From JACPNE01 sp964444465 (GTDB taxonomy: Archaea > Nanobdellota > Nanobdellia > SCGC-AAA011-G17 > JACPNG01), in the NCBI GenBank assembly GCA_964444465.1, contig CAYUGZ010000008.1, positions 1-34,222 on the forward strand: a DNA stretch of 34,222 bases. Direction: 5' to 3'. The notes under the pieces were generated by a model, which saw nothing but the letters and a program-made list of their open reading frames with translations, ran no database searches and was not told the DNA's origin. Of this stretch, positions 1-6,983 are shown one piece after another (the first letter of the stretch is position 1; the number at the start of each line of letters is the position of its first letter). A program made the position numbers and the translations under genes.

Positions 1-1
1 T

Positions 2-829
2 TCTGGAATCATTTCTAGAATAAAAGGATTTAAGCATGTACACACAACACATTGTCCTTGGACTGATAAATTTAGAAGAAAATTATTACAATTTTTATTA
101 ATCTTTAATAATTTATTTTTTAATAGATTAGCATTTTCCTATACAGATAAAATAATTGCAATAACACCTTGGGAGATTCCAATATTAACAAAATGGGTTA
201 GTAAAGAAAAAATTCAAGTTATCCCAAATGGAATGCCTCAATATATGTTTAGAAAAGTAAAAAATAATAAATTTAAGAAAAAATTAAAGTTTAAAGGTAA
301 AATAATATTATTCTTTGGAAGATTTAACATAACAAAAGGAGCTGATGTATTAGCTCTAGCTGCTAAAGAATTAATTAAAGAAAGAAAAGATCTCAATTTT
401 TTGTTTGTTGGACCTGATGAAGGAATTAAACAAAAAGTTAAAGATATTGTTAAAGGAGAAAAAAGAATTAAAGTATTAGATCCAATAAGAGGAGAGTCTA
501 GAGTTGAAGTTTATCAGTCAGCTGATGTATTTTTACTTCCTAGTTACAGAGAAGGTTTGCCTTTAACTTTATTTGAGGCAATGGCTTCTGGTCTTCCTAT
601 AGTTGCTAGTCCTGTAAATGGAATTCCTTTTGAGATGAAAGATCCTGAAAATGGTTATTTCGTTAAGTATGGTGATGTGAAAGGTTTGAAAGAGAAAATT
701 CTGAAAATTCTAGACAATCCTAAAATAGCTAAAAAAATGTCTCAAAATAATCTAAAAAAAGCTAAACAGTATACTTGGGATCTAATTAATGAAAGATATG
801 TTAATGAATACAAAAAATTAATAAAATAA
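2..829 (+). CDS. Glycosyltransferase family 4 (GT-B), 5'-truncated by window edge
   Basis: The reading frame is open upstream of the first ATG (233) right to the window edge, and the upstream part reads as genuine GT4 sequence ending in VIPNGMPQ. The ATG at 233 is therefore internal and the gene starts outside the window. What remains is the end of the N-terminal Rossmann domain and the whole nucleotide-sugar-binding C-terminal domain. That domain has FFGRFNITKGADVL (start of the donor domain) and SYREGLPLTLFEAMASG, the E-x7-E donor-site motif of GT4 retaining enzymes. It probably transfers a sugar from a nucleotide-sugar to a glycan acceptor at the cytoplasmic membrane face. Acceptor and sugar cannot be told. 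A T-run follows the stop. It fits the glycan-assembly theme of the window. Confidence 0.85.
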   Translation, partial: SGIISRIKGFKHVHTTHCPWTDKFRRKLLQFLLIFNNLFFNRLAFSYTDKIIAITPWEIPILTKWVSKEKIQVIPNGMPQYMFRKVKNNKFKKKLKFKGKIILFFGRFNITKGADVLALAAKELIKERKDLNFLFVGPDEGIKQKVKDIVKGEKRIKVLDPIRGESRVEVYQSADVFLLPSYREGLPLTLFEAMASGLPIVASPVNGIPFEMKDPENGYFVKYGDVKGLKEKILKILDNPKIAKKMSQNNLKKAKQYTWDLINERYVNEYKKLIK

Positions 830-846
830 ATCTATTTAGAAAAATT

Positions 847-861
847 ATTCTTATTTTTTTA
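847..861 (+). terminator. Candidate archaeal T-run terminator after the GT4 gene
   Basis: A run of seven T (854-860) inside a T-rich stretch lies about 25 nt after the GT4 stop codon and ahead of a separate TATA-driven gene. Archaeal RNA polymerase often terminates at such U-runs without a hairpin. The region is AT-rich throughout, so this is suggestive only. Confidence 0.35.
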
Positions 862-923
862 ATGATAAACTAGATTGTAATTATATAAATTAAAAATATT
901 ATTAAGATTGTTCCGACATAAAG

Positions 924-932
924 TTTATAAAA
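924..932 (+). promoter_or_regulatory. TATA box for the gene at 953
   Basis: TTTATAAAA is centred at 928, 25 nt before the ATG at 953. That is the distance expected for a leaderless archaeal transcript, and it supports the ATG at 953 over the TTG at 908, which lies upstream of the TATA box. Confidence 0.6.
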
Positions 933-952
933 TTATTTTCAATAACAAATCT

Positions 953-1357
953 ATGACAACAATTAATATTGGAAAAAAATTAATATCTCCATTAAAAAGA
1001 GTCTATGATCGAAAAAGAGGAAAGAGATTATGGGAACGTGGTGTATATTTCTCAGGTATTGAAGGATTAGAAAATGTATGTCAATATTCTTTTAGTAGTT
1101 CTTTAATACGTTTACTTGAGGGTAGACAAAAAAAATTAAATCCATTAATTTTAGATGTTTATGAAAATTGGGAGAAACATGGATTTAAAGATAAAGAAGA
1201 ATCAATCTTATATTTATCATGGATGATTATGTTATCTTTAAAAGAAGGAGAACAAATAGGGTATAATGGAGATAATAGTATTGAGATTCCTGAAAAAGCT
1301 TTTGAAGAATATCCATTATGGGAATTTAGAGAAATTCATGCATCACGACATTACTAA
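953..1357 (+). CDS. Hypothetical protein, 134 aa
   Basis: I do not recognise a family. I chose the ATG at 953 because a good TATA box lies 25 nt upstream; an in-frame TTG at 908 would add 15 residues but precede the box. The product is soluble, has no signal peptide or membrane segment, and is basic at the N terminus (residues 5-26, rich in K/R). The middle part (VYFSGIEGLENVCQYSFSSS and after) is predicted mainly helical by eye. It is a single-gene unit whose stop codon overlaps the stop of queC on the other strand by 4 bp. There is no evidence for a functional link with neighbours. Confidence 0.6.
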   Translation: MTTINIGKKLISPLKRVYDRKRGKRLWERGVYFSGIEGLENVCQYSFSSSLIRLLEGRQKKLNPLILDVYENWEKHGFKDKEESILYLSWMIMLSLKEGEQIGYNGDNSIEIPEKAFEEYPLWEFREIHASRHY

Positions 1358-2061
1358 TTTTTATACAAACTTAGATCCTCTACATTAGCCCAATAAAATG
1401 CTTTTTTTCTAACATAACAATTTGGACATTCACCACAATGAGTTAGATTATTAGAGTTGCTTTCAATATAACAAGAATAAGTTTCTCTGAAATCAACTTT
1501 TAATTTTTTTCCTAATTTAATAACATCAGTTCTATCAAATTTTAATAAAGGAGCCATAAAGTTATAGCCATTATGGAATGTAGCCTCATCTCCTATTTTA
1601 GCTAATGATCTAAGAAACTCTGGAGTAGTATCTTTCATAGCTACTTGTCCTTCATTTTTAATGCCCAAATAAACATCATATCTCTCTTTATTTTTTAAGA
1701 ATAAAGATTCAGCATGAGCCAATCCAACTAAATAGAATATAGCATTTCTTGTAGGGACCCACCATAATAAAATATCTTTTCTTTCTTTTTTTACTCCTTC
1801 TCTTATTTTAGGAACTTTAGCTCCTTTTTTATTTAATATTGCATTACTTATATTTCCTAACCATTTCAAATCTACTATAATTAAAGGAGCTTTTATTTTT
1901 TTACTTAAAATTTTAACACATTTCAATTCTTCTTTCAAAGCTCTCTGTCTATAATCAAAAAATAATAGTTTAATTCTTTTAGGTTTTAATTTTTGTTTAA
2001 CATAATGAGACATAACTACACTATCCATCCCTCCAGATACAATTAATAAAGCATTATTCAT
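1354..2061 (-). CDS. queC: 7-cyano-7-deazaguanine (preQ0) synthase QueC
   Basis: QueC converts 7-carboxy-7-deazaguanine to preQ0 with ATP and ammonia. In archaea preQ0 is put into tRNA position 15 and becomes archaeosine. The 235-residue length is normal. SGGMDS (residues 9-14) is the PP-loop that binds ATP. Four cysteines near the C terminus (C197, C209, C212, C215, in CYIES...THCGECPNC) match the QueC zinc site, followed by the conserved R..AF. The start is the ATG at 2061, 25.5 nt from a symmetric TATA element shared with the divergent gene at 2112. No other archaeosine gene (QueD, QueE, tgt, arcS) is nearby. A 7-deazapurine DNA-modification role is possible in principle but no dpd-type genes are in the window. 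Confidence 0.88.
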   Translation of the reverse strand: MNNALLIVSGGMDSVVMSHYVKQKLKPKRIKLLFFDYRQRALKEELKCVKILSKKIKAPLIIVDLKWLGNISNAILNKKGAKVPKIREGVKKERKDILLWWVPTRNAIFYLVGLAHAESLFLKNKERYDVYLGIKNEGQVAMKDTTPEFLRSLAKIGDEATFHNGYNFMAPLLKFDRTDVIKLGKKLKVDFRETYSCYIESNSNNLTHCGECPNCYVRKKAFYWANVEDLSLYKN

Positions 2062-2082
2062 AAAATAAACCTACTAAAAACT

Positions 2083-2090
2083 TTTATAAA
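2083..2090. promoter_or_regulatory. Symmetric TATA element shared by queC and the aIF5A-like gene
   Basis: TTTATAAA is a perfect palindrome in the 50-bp gap between two divergent genes. Its centre (2086.5) is 25.5 nt from both start codons (2061 minus, 2112 plus). I see no second TATA-like sequence in the gap suited to either gene. It may be one TBP site serving both directions. Confidence 0.6.
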
Positions 2091-2111
2091 TCTACCCTAA
2101 TGGATTATTGA

Positions 2112-2312
2112 ATGGCAGATAAATTATATAAAGATTTAAAGAAAGGAGATAAAATCATCATTAATGATGAAATTTATTTAATTGAAAAAATAGAATTCTC
2201 TAAAGTAGGAAAATTAGGAAAATCCAAATGTAGAATAGATTCAATAAATGAAAAAACTAAAGAATCTAAAGTTGTAGTAAGAGTAAGTGAAGATACTGTA
2301 AAAACTCCATAA
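2112..2312 (+). CDS. Stand-alone aIF5A N-terminal (SH3/KOW-like) domain protein, 66 aa
   Basis: The whole 66-residue protein lines up with the N-terminal domain of archaeal/eukaryotic translation factor 5A: DLKKGDKIII, then SKVGKLGKSKCRI, then a final strand ending TVKTP. Lys34 in GKLG sits where 5A factors carry the lysine modified to (deoxy)hypusine (family loop TGKHG); His is replaced by Leu. Full aIF5A has about 130 residues with a C-terminal OB domain. Here the stop falls where that domain would begin, so this is either a dedicated mini-protein or a truncated paralogue. It is followed by a GT2 gene after 2 nt, probably on one transcript. Family similarity is seen by eye only; an EF-P/KOW-like protein of other function is possible. 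Confidence 0.62.
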   Translation: MADKLYKDLKKGDKIIINDEIYLIEKIEFSKVGKLGKSKCRIDSINEKTKESKVVVRVSEDTVKTP

Positions 2313-2314
2313 AA

Positions 2315-3226
2315 ATGATACATATTATCATAACAAGTTATAATGAACCTAAAGCTACTGAAAGAGCTGTAAAAGCATTTCTAGAACAAGAAATTCCCAA
2401 GCCTTTCAAAATTATAGTAGCAGATCCATTTGTAGAAGTTAAAGAATTTATTAATGAAAAATTTAAACATAATAAAGAAGTTGAATTTTATTTAGATCCA
2501 GGAGAAGGTAAAGGTATAGTGTTAAATATGATCTTTGAAGAAATTTATTCTGAAGATAAGAATAATATTATTATTTCTACAGATGGAGATGTTTATGTTA
2601 ACAATAAAGCTGTTAAGGAAATTTTAGATTCATTTAATGATCAAGAAATTGGTTTGGTTGCAGGCAGACCCATTTCAATAAATCCTAGAAATAATAAGTA
2701 TGGATATTGGTCTCATCTATTATTAGATGAAATGAATCGAACAAGAAAAAGATTATCTAATAAAAAAGAATTTTTTGAGTTATCTGGATATTTGTTTGGG
2801 ATGAGAAATGGAGTAATAAAAGAATTTCCAATTGGAGCAGCTGAAGATAATGTTATTCCAAGATTATTTTGGGCTAAAAATTATAAAATAATTTATAATG
2901 AAAATGCTCAAGCTTATGTATTAAATCCTCAACACTTTAAGGATTGGGTCTTACAAAAAAAGAGAAATATTAAAGCGCATATTTCTTTAAATAATCTATT
3001 CAAAGATAAAATTAAAAGAAAAAATACAATAATTGGAGAAGCAATTAGAGGGTTTTATGTTTTTACTTATCCTAGAAATCTAAAAGAACTTTTTTGGAGC
3101 ATAGAATTATTGTTTGCTAGGTTGTATATCTGGATAGCAGCATATTATGAATCTAAAATAAAAAAACAAGAATACAAAGATGGTTGGAGAGAAGAAGAAA
3201 CTGAAACTACTAAGCCATTAGATTGA
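2315..3226 (+). CDS. Glycosyltransferase family 2 (GT-A)
   Basis: The 303-residue protein starts with IIITSYNEP, the nucleotide-binding first strand of GT2 enzymes, and has STDGDVYV (D90-G-D92), the metal/nucleotide DxD motif. The segment around SGYLFGMRNGVI and AAEDN (about 165-190) matches the acceptor/catalytic acidic region (ED). The C-terminal stretch ELFWSIELLFARLYIWIAA is hydrophobic and may associate with the membrane. It likely adds a sugar to a lipid- or protein-linked glycan; donor and acceptor are unknown. It lies 2 nt after the aIF5A-like gene. Its 3' end overlaps the opposing gene by 9 bp. Confidence 0.8.
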   Translation: MIHIIITSYNEPKATERAVKAFLEQEIPKPFKIIVADPFVEVKEFINEKFKHNKEVEFYLDPGEGKGIVLNMIFEEIYSEDKNNIIISTDGDVYVNNKAVKEILDSFNDQEIGLVAGRPISINPRNNKYGYWSHLLLDEMNRTRKRLSNKKEFFELSGYLFGMRNGVIKEFPIGAAEDNVIPRLFWAKNYKIIYNENAQAYVLNPQHFKDWVLQKKRNIKAHISLNNLFKDKIKRKNTIIGEAIRGFYVFTYPRNLKELFWSIELLFARLYIWIAAYYESKIKKQEYKDGWREEETETTKPLD

Positions 3227-3790
3227 TTCTGGTTGTAATACTCCTAATCTAGGTGATAATCTTGAGATTTTATCTCTTAAACTCTCTCTAATCAATTCAG
3301 GTTTTCTATCTCTATTAAGAGACTTTATAGCTAACCAACCTCTTTTTTCATCATGTCTATACTGTAGATAAATTTTAGGTATGACTACAAAAGACTTCTT
3401 ATTAAATCCAAATTCCTCTCTATCAGATAAATATTGTGGAGATTTTCCAGCCATCCAAGATCCTAACTTTTCACAAGTTTCATCTCTAAGTATAAAATGT
3501 GGGACCTGTAAAAGCCCTCCATCTAATCCAAATTCTAAAGAAACACCGTCTTCATCATCAAAATCATCAGGGTCCATTCTTTTAATTTCTAGGTTATACA
3601 TTAAAACATAAGCTGATTTTTGAGAAAAGAATCTATCTTTTTTAAGTGGAGGAAATTCTTTAAAATGTTCTTCAATATTTAAAAGTGAACTTGCCCAATA
3701 TAAATCAAAACCACAAGCCATTCTTATTCTCTCATAAAATGGAGGTTTGTTAGTTCTAATATATTCTTCAGTTAAATTGATTAAGGTCAT
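3218..3790 (-). CDS. Hypothetical protein, 190 aa, co-transcribed with a cyclase-family hydrolase
   Basis: I do not recognise the family. The protein is soluble and mixed alpha/beta by eye, with an acidic cluster (DPDDFDDEDG, near residue 75) and aromatic-rich segments; no signal peptide or membrane helix. The ATG at 3790 overlaps the stop of the upstream cyclase-family gene (ATGA-type 4-bp overlap), so the two are translated from one mRNA and may act together. No motif suggests an enzyme class. The 3' end overlaps the opposing GT2 gene by 9 bp. Confidence 0.65.
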   Translation of the reverse strand: MTLINLTEEYIRTNKPPFYERIRMACGFDLYWASSLLNIEEHFKEFPPLKKDRFFSQKSAYVLMYNLEIKRMDPDDFDDEDGVSLEFGLDGGLLQVPHFILRDETCEKLGSWMAGKSPQYLSDREEFGFNKKSFVVIPKIYLQYRHDEKRGWLAIKSLNRDRKPELIRESLRDKISRLSPRLGVLQPESI

Positions 3791-4518
3791 CTTTTAACAA
3801 AAGCATGAGCTACAACAGGACTGCCTGTAGCACCTTTAATTCTAAAAGGACTTGTTTGTAAATCGAAATTTAGTCTATCTTCTGAAGGAATTTGATCAAG
3901 ATTTACTAAAGATTCTACAACAAATTTATCTTTAGTCAATAGCCAATGTGCATCATGTTTACCAATAGGATCTATAGTTAAAGAATCAACTCCAACTACA
4001 TTAATATTATCAAAAGAAGCGATATACTCTGCTGCTTCTTTACTTAAATAAGGAATATTTTCTGGAGTATGTTCTCTATTATCTTCTAACCATTTATCAT
4101 AACCAGTTCTTATCACTACAGCTCCAACTTGTGATAATCTTTCATTAAATTTTTCAAGATGTTCTTTATTAACTTCAACCAAATATCTTATTCCATCAAA
4201 TTCTTGTGCTTCTCTTGTTGAAGATAAATCGATTAATATAGCATTATTAAAGAAATAATTCATATCCCAATGTTCTATCCCTTTGTCTTTCAACTCAGGA
4301 TTTTGATGACTTGGTGCATCTCCATGTGGATGACCCATATGATCTCCAACAGTGTGAGTAAGATGCCCATATCCCGTTTCAACAACATCACTAAATACTT
4401 CTCTCTCAAGTTTAGGATCTCCAGGATACACTTCTAAATCTAAATCTAAAGGATGAGATAAATCTATTATTTTAAATTTAGTACCCCCTAATATTGTTTC
4501 CATTGAACCTTTTGACAT
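3787..4518 (-). CDS. Cyclase-family (KynB/kynurenine-formamidase-like) metal-dependent hydrolase
   Basis: The protein has the family hallmarks: IIDLSHPL at the start of the domain, YPGDP, and the metal-binding segment HPHGDAPSH (H65, D67, H71 counting from the start used here), matching the HxDxPxH ligands of the cyclase/formamidase family. Later VVIRTGYDKW and VVGVDSLTIDP also fit. In place of the usual GTH the sequence reads HPH. Members hydrolyse formamides or related amides/lactones; the substrate here is unknown. An in-frame ATG at 4566 would add 16 residues (243 to 259 aa). I prefer 4518 because a palindromic TATA (ATTTAAAT, centre 4542.5) lies 24.5 nt upstream and the family needs no extension. 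A 190-aa unknown gene follows with a 4-bp overlap. Confidence 0.8.
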   Translation of the reverse strand: MSKGSMETILGGTKFKIIDLSHPLDLDLEVYPGDPKLEREVFSDVVETGYGHLTHTVGDHMGHPHGDAPSHQNPELKDKGIEHWDMNYFFNNAILIDLSSTREAQEFDGIRYLVEVNKEHLEKFNERLSQVGAVVIRTGYDKWLEDNREHTPENIPYLSKEAAEYIASFDNINVVGVDSLTIDPIGKHDAHWLLTKDKFVVESLVNLDQIPSEDRLNFDLQTSPFRIKGATGSPVVAHAFVKR

Positions 4519-4538
4519 GTTTCTTTTGGTATAGATAT

Positions 4539-4546
4539 ATTTAAAT
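4539..4546. promoter_or_regulatory. Palindromic TATA element between the cyclase-family gene and gluconokinase
   Basis: ATTTAAAT, within a longer TATA-rich stretch (4535-4547), is centred 24.5 nt from the ATG at 4518 on the minus strand. It could also drive the plus-strand gluconokinase gene at 4579 (36.5 nt away), which would then have a leader of about 10 nt. If the cyclase gene really starts at 4566 this site is inside the coding sequence and the call fails. Confidence 0.4.
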
Positions 4547-4578
4547 TCTTTTCTGTAATCTGCCATTATTAGATTAAA

Positions 4579-5052
4579 ATGATTATAATTCTTATGGGTG
4601 TAACTGGATCTGGAAAAACAACAATTGGAAAACTACTTTCTAAAGAAATAAATTATAAATTTCATGATGGTGATAATCTACATTCTTCAGAAAATATTGA
4701 AAAAATGAAAAAAGGAATTCCTCTAGAAGATAATGATAGAGAAGGATGGTTAAATTCAATTAAAGAATTAATAGATAAAGAAAATAATATTATAATATCT
4801 TGTTCAGCCTTAAAAGAATCATATAGACAATTATTAATGAAAGATAAAGAAACAACATTAATCTATCTTAAAGGAGATTTTGATTTAATTAAAGAAAGAT
4901 TAGATAATCGTAAAGATCATTTTATGAATCCAAATTTATTAAAAAGTCAATTTGATACTCTAGAAGAACCTAAAAATGCAATTTATGTAGATGTCTCTCA
5001 TCCACCTAAAAATGTTATTAAACACATTAAAAATAAATTAAATTTTAGTTAA
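4579..5052 (+). CDS. gntK: Gluconokinase (gluconate 6-kinase)
   Basis: The 157-residue length and almost every family signature match GntK: Walker A GVTGSGKT (7-14), FHDGDNLHSSENIEKM, GIPLEDNDREGWL, CSALKESYRQLL, and HFMNPNLLKSQFDTLEEP. It phosphorylates D-gluconate to 6-phosphogluconate with ATP in the cytoplasm. No gluconate transporter, glucose dehydrogenase or 6-phosphogluconate enzyme is in the window, so its pathway here is unclear; a related sugar acid could be the substrate. An in-frame stop at 4570 fixes the start at 4579. The 3' end overlaps the opposing deoxyribosyltransferase gene by 15 bp. The family is mainly bacterial/eukaryotic, so lateral acquisition is plausible. Confidence 0.87.
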   Translation: MIIILMGVTGSGKTTIGKLLSKEINYKFHDGDNLHSSENIEKMKKGIPLEDNDREGWLNSIKELIDKENNIIISCSALKESYRQLLMKDKETTLIYLKGDFDLIKERLDNRKDHFMNPNLLKSQFDTLEEPKNAIYVDVSHPPKNVIKHIKNKLNFS

Positions 5053-5433
5053 TTCTTTCTTTAACTCTTCTAAACTTCCTACAATTTTAACAGAATTAAA
5101 ACACATAACACAAATTCTATAAAAATCATCTACTGTTTCAACATCATCAGCTAATGCTATAATTGGAATGTTTTTAGCATAAGCATATCCTAACTCCCAT
5201 GCTGTCCCAGAACTAATCCCTTTCCAATCTAAATATGCAATAATAATTTTACATTCATCTAAAGCATCTTTATTTTTATTAAAAAATTCAATAGAATCTC
5301 CTTTTTCATACAATCCAGCATCCCTATGCGGTAAAAAAGTATCTATCTTAAGCTCTTTACAAATACTATCTATTTTCTCTAATACATCTCTAGCATCTTC
5401 CTTAAACAAAGGACCAGCTATATACACTTTCAT
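5038..5433 (-). CDS. Nucleoside 2-deoxyribosyltransferase-family protein
   Basis: The 131-residue protein begins MKVYIAGPLF (substrate-binding start of the family) and carries SSGTAWELGYAYA, where Glu80 aligns with the catalytic nucleophile of nucleoside 2-deoxyribosyltransferases and DNPH1-like N-glycosidases. IIAYLDW fits the middle strand with its conserved Asp. Members either exchange the base of 2'-deoxynucleosides or hydrolyse deoxynucleoside 5'-monophosphates; the sequence does not decide between these. It is a single-gene unit starting 26.5 nt from a TATA element shared with the plus-strand GT9 operon. Confidence 0.82.
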   Translation of the reverse strand: MKVYIAGPLFKEDARDVLEKIDSICKELKIDTFLPHRDAGLYEKGDSIEFFNKNKDALDECKIIIAYLDWKGISSGTAWELGYAYAKNIPIIALADDVETVDDFYRICVMCFNSVKIVGSLEELKKELTKI

Positions 5434-5454
5434 AGTAGATTTCTTCTAAGTTAA

Positions 5455-5464
5455 GTTTAAAAAC
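5455..5464. promoter_or_regulatory. Near-symmetric TATA element shared by the deoxyribosyltransferase gene and the GT9 operon
   Basis: GTTTAAAAAC lies in the 51-bp divergent gap, centred at 5459.5: 26.5 nt from the minus start (5433) and 25.5 nt from the plus start (5485). It reads as a TATA box on either strand. TATAA at 5470-5474 is too near the plus start for a leaderless transcript. Confidence 0.55.
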
Positions 5465-5484
5465 GTTACTTATAACTTTAAAAG

Positions 5485-6567
5485 ATGAAATGGAACAGAA
5501 ATTGTAAATCCTTTCAAGGAGTATATGCTTGTGATATTTTAAAGTCTGAAAACTATAAAGACTGCTCAGAATGTAAGTTTTACGAGCCTTATTCTAAAAA
5601 AATTCTAATCTTAAAACTAGGAGCTATAGGTGATGTTATTAGAACTACCCCAATACTAAATGGATTAAGAAAAAAATACGGGGAAGATATACATATAACT
5701 TGGGTGATAGGAAAACAAAGTTATGATCTAGTTAAAAATAATGAATATGTAGATAAAACTTTATTGTATAATGAAGAAACAATTTTAAGATTAAAAAAAG
5801 AGAAATTTGATATTCTTTTAAGTTTAGAAATAGCGCCTCCAGCTACTTTATTAGCTAATGAGATAAATGCTAATGAAAAATTTGGATATTTCTTTAATGA
5901 AGATTCTCATCCAAGCACTTTTAATAAAAAAGCTGAGTCATATTTAGATAGGGTATTTTCTGATAAGATTGATAGAGAAACTAAAAAAACATATCAAGAA
6001 ATGTTATTTGAAATTATAGAAATAAATTATGATAAAGAAGAATATGTTATTCCTTTAACTAAAAAAGAATATGCTCAAGATTTCAAAAATAAAAATAACC
6101 TAAATAAAAAAATAATTGGAATAAATATTGGTTCTGGATCAAGATGGCCTTCCAAACAATTGGATATTAATAAACTAATAGAATTAATAAAAAAAATAAA
6201 TCAAGAAAAAGATTATGATATTTTACTATTAGGTGGACCAGAAGAAAAAGAAAGTCTTCCAAAATTAGCTAAAGAATTAAATTTAGCATATAATGATACA
6301 AATAATTCATTAACTGAATATATCAGCATAGTAAATTTATGCGATACAATCATAACTGGAGATACAATAACAATGCATTTAGGAATAGGATTAAATAAAA
6401 AAATAATAGCATTATTCTTTTGTACCCCTCCATGGCAAATAGAAGATTATGGAAGAGTTAAAAAATTAACAAGCCCATTATTAGATAAATATTATTTTGA
6501 TGATCAATACCATAAAGATTTAGTAAATAGTATTTCAGTAGAAGAAATATATAACCAAATAGAATAA
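5485..6567 (+). CDS. Glycosyltransferase family 9 (heptosyltransferase-like) with N-terminal cysteine cluster
   Basis: The 360-residue GT-B protein has KILILKLGAIGDVIRTTP, the GT9 start motif, at about residue 39. The C-terminal donor-site elements NIGSGSRWPSK, LLLGGPEE and TGDTITMHLGIGL are present. Ahead of the GT domain are four cysteines (C7, C16, C27, C30, ending CSEC), a probable small metal site; similar Cys-rich leaders are known on a subset of GT9 proteins. GT9 enzymes classically build LPS inner core, which archaea lack, so here it presumably acts on an S-layer or lipid-linked glycan. It is the first gene of a tight plus-strand run (1-nt gap to the Nudix gene). The start is supported by a TATA element 25.5 nt upstream. 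Confidence 0.85.
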   Translation: MKWNRNCKSFQGVYACDILKSENYKDCSECKFYEPYSKKILILKLGAIGDVIRTTPILNGLRKKYGEDIHITWVIGKQSYDLVKNNEYVDKTLLYNEETILRLKKEKFDILLSLEIAPPATLLANEINANEKFGYFFNEDSHPSTFNKKAESYLDRVFSDKIDRETKKTYQEMLFEIIEINYDKEEYVIPLTKKEYAQDFKNKNNLNKKIIGINIGSGSRWPSKQLDINKLIELIKKINQEKDYDILLLGGPEEKESLPKLAKELNLAYNDTNNSLTEYISIVNLCDTIITGDTITMHLGIGLNKKIIALFFCTPPWQIEDYGRVKKLTSPLLDKYYFDDQYHKDLVNSISVEEIYNQIE

Positions 6568-6568
6568 A

Positions 6569-6982
6569 ATGGAAAAGAAATTCGTTGTTGTAATAACTGC
6601 TATTGTACTAAATAAAAATAACAAATTCTTATTAGTTAAAAGAAAAGAAAATCAAGAAATTCATCCAGGAAAATGGTTATTGCCAGGTGGAAAACTAGAA
6701 GAAGATGAATCTTTATTTCAAGCTTTAAAGAGAGAAATAAAAGAAGAAACTAATTTAGAGATAGAAGATAATAAAGAATATATTCATGATTATATTTTTC
6801 CGAGACCAAATAAAGATCTAACATTAGGATTAACATTTGTAGTAAAAGCAACTAATGACAATATCTCATTAAACAAAAATGAGTATGATGATTTTGTATG
6901 GATAACTCCAAAAGAATTAGAAAAGTACGATTATTTAGAATTCATAAAAAAAGAAATAGATAAGGCTTTTAAAAAAAATTAA
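6569..6982 (+). CDS. Nudix hydrolase
   Basis: The 137-residue protein contains a Nudix box starting at G41: GKLEEDE, seven residues, then REIKEETNL (55-63). E56, E59 and E60 supply metal ligands. The box glycine (REUXEEXGU) is replaced by Asn62, a tolerated variation. WLLPGGKL and the FVWITPKEL tail are typical. It hydrolyses a nucleoside diphosphate linked to another moiety; in this operon a nucleotide-sugar or a damaged nucleotide is a reasonable guess, not shown. Gaps of 1 nt on both sides place it in the GT9 operon. Confidence 0.85.
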   Translation: MEKKFVVVITAIVLNKNNKFLLVKRKENQEIHPGKWLLPGGKLEEDESLFQALKREIKEETNLEIEDNKEYIHDYIFPRPNKDLTLGLTFVVKATNDNISLNKNEYDDFVWITPKELEKYDYLEFIKKEIDKAFKKN

Positions 6983-6983
6983 A

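Noticed and set aside
233..829. ATG at 233 as the true start of the first glycosyltransferase
   Set aside because: The frame is open upstream to the window edge and encodes GT4-like sequence up to VIPNGMPQ, so this ATG is internal.
908..952. TTG start at 908 for the 134-aa hypothetical gene
   Set aside because: The TATA box at 924-932 lies downstream of it and fits the ATG at 953.
1354..2061. QueC as part of a 7-deazaguanine DNA-modification island
   Set aside because: No dpd-type insertion or restriction genes are present nearby; archaeosine synthesis explains it.
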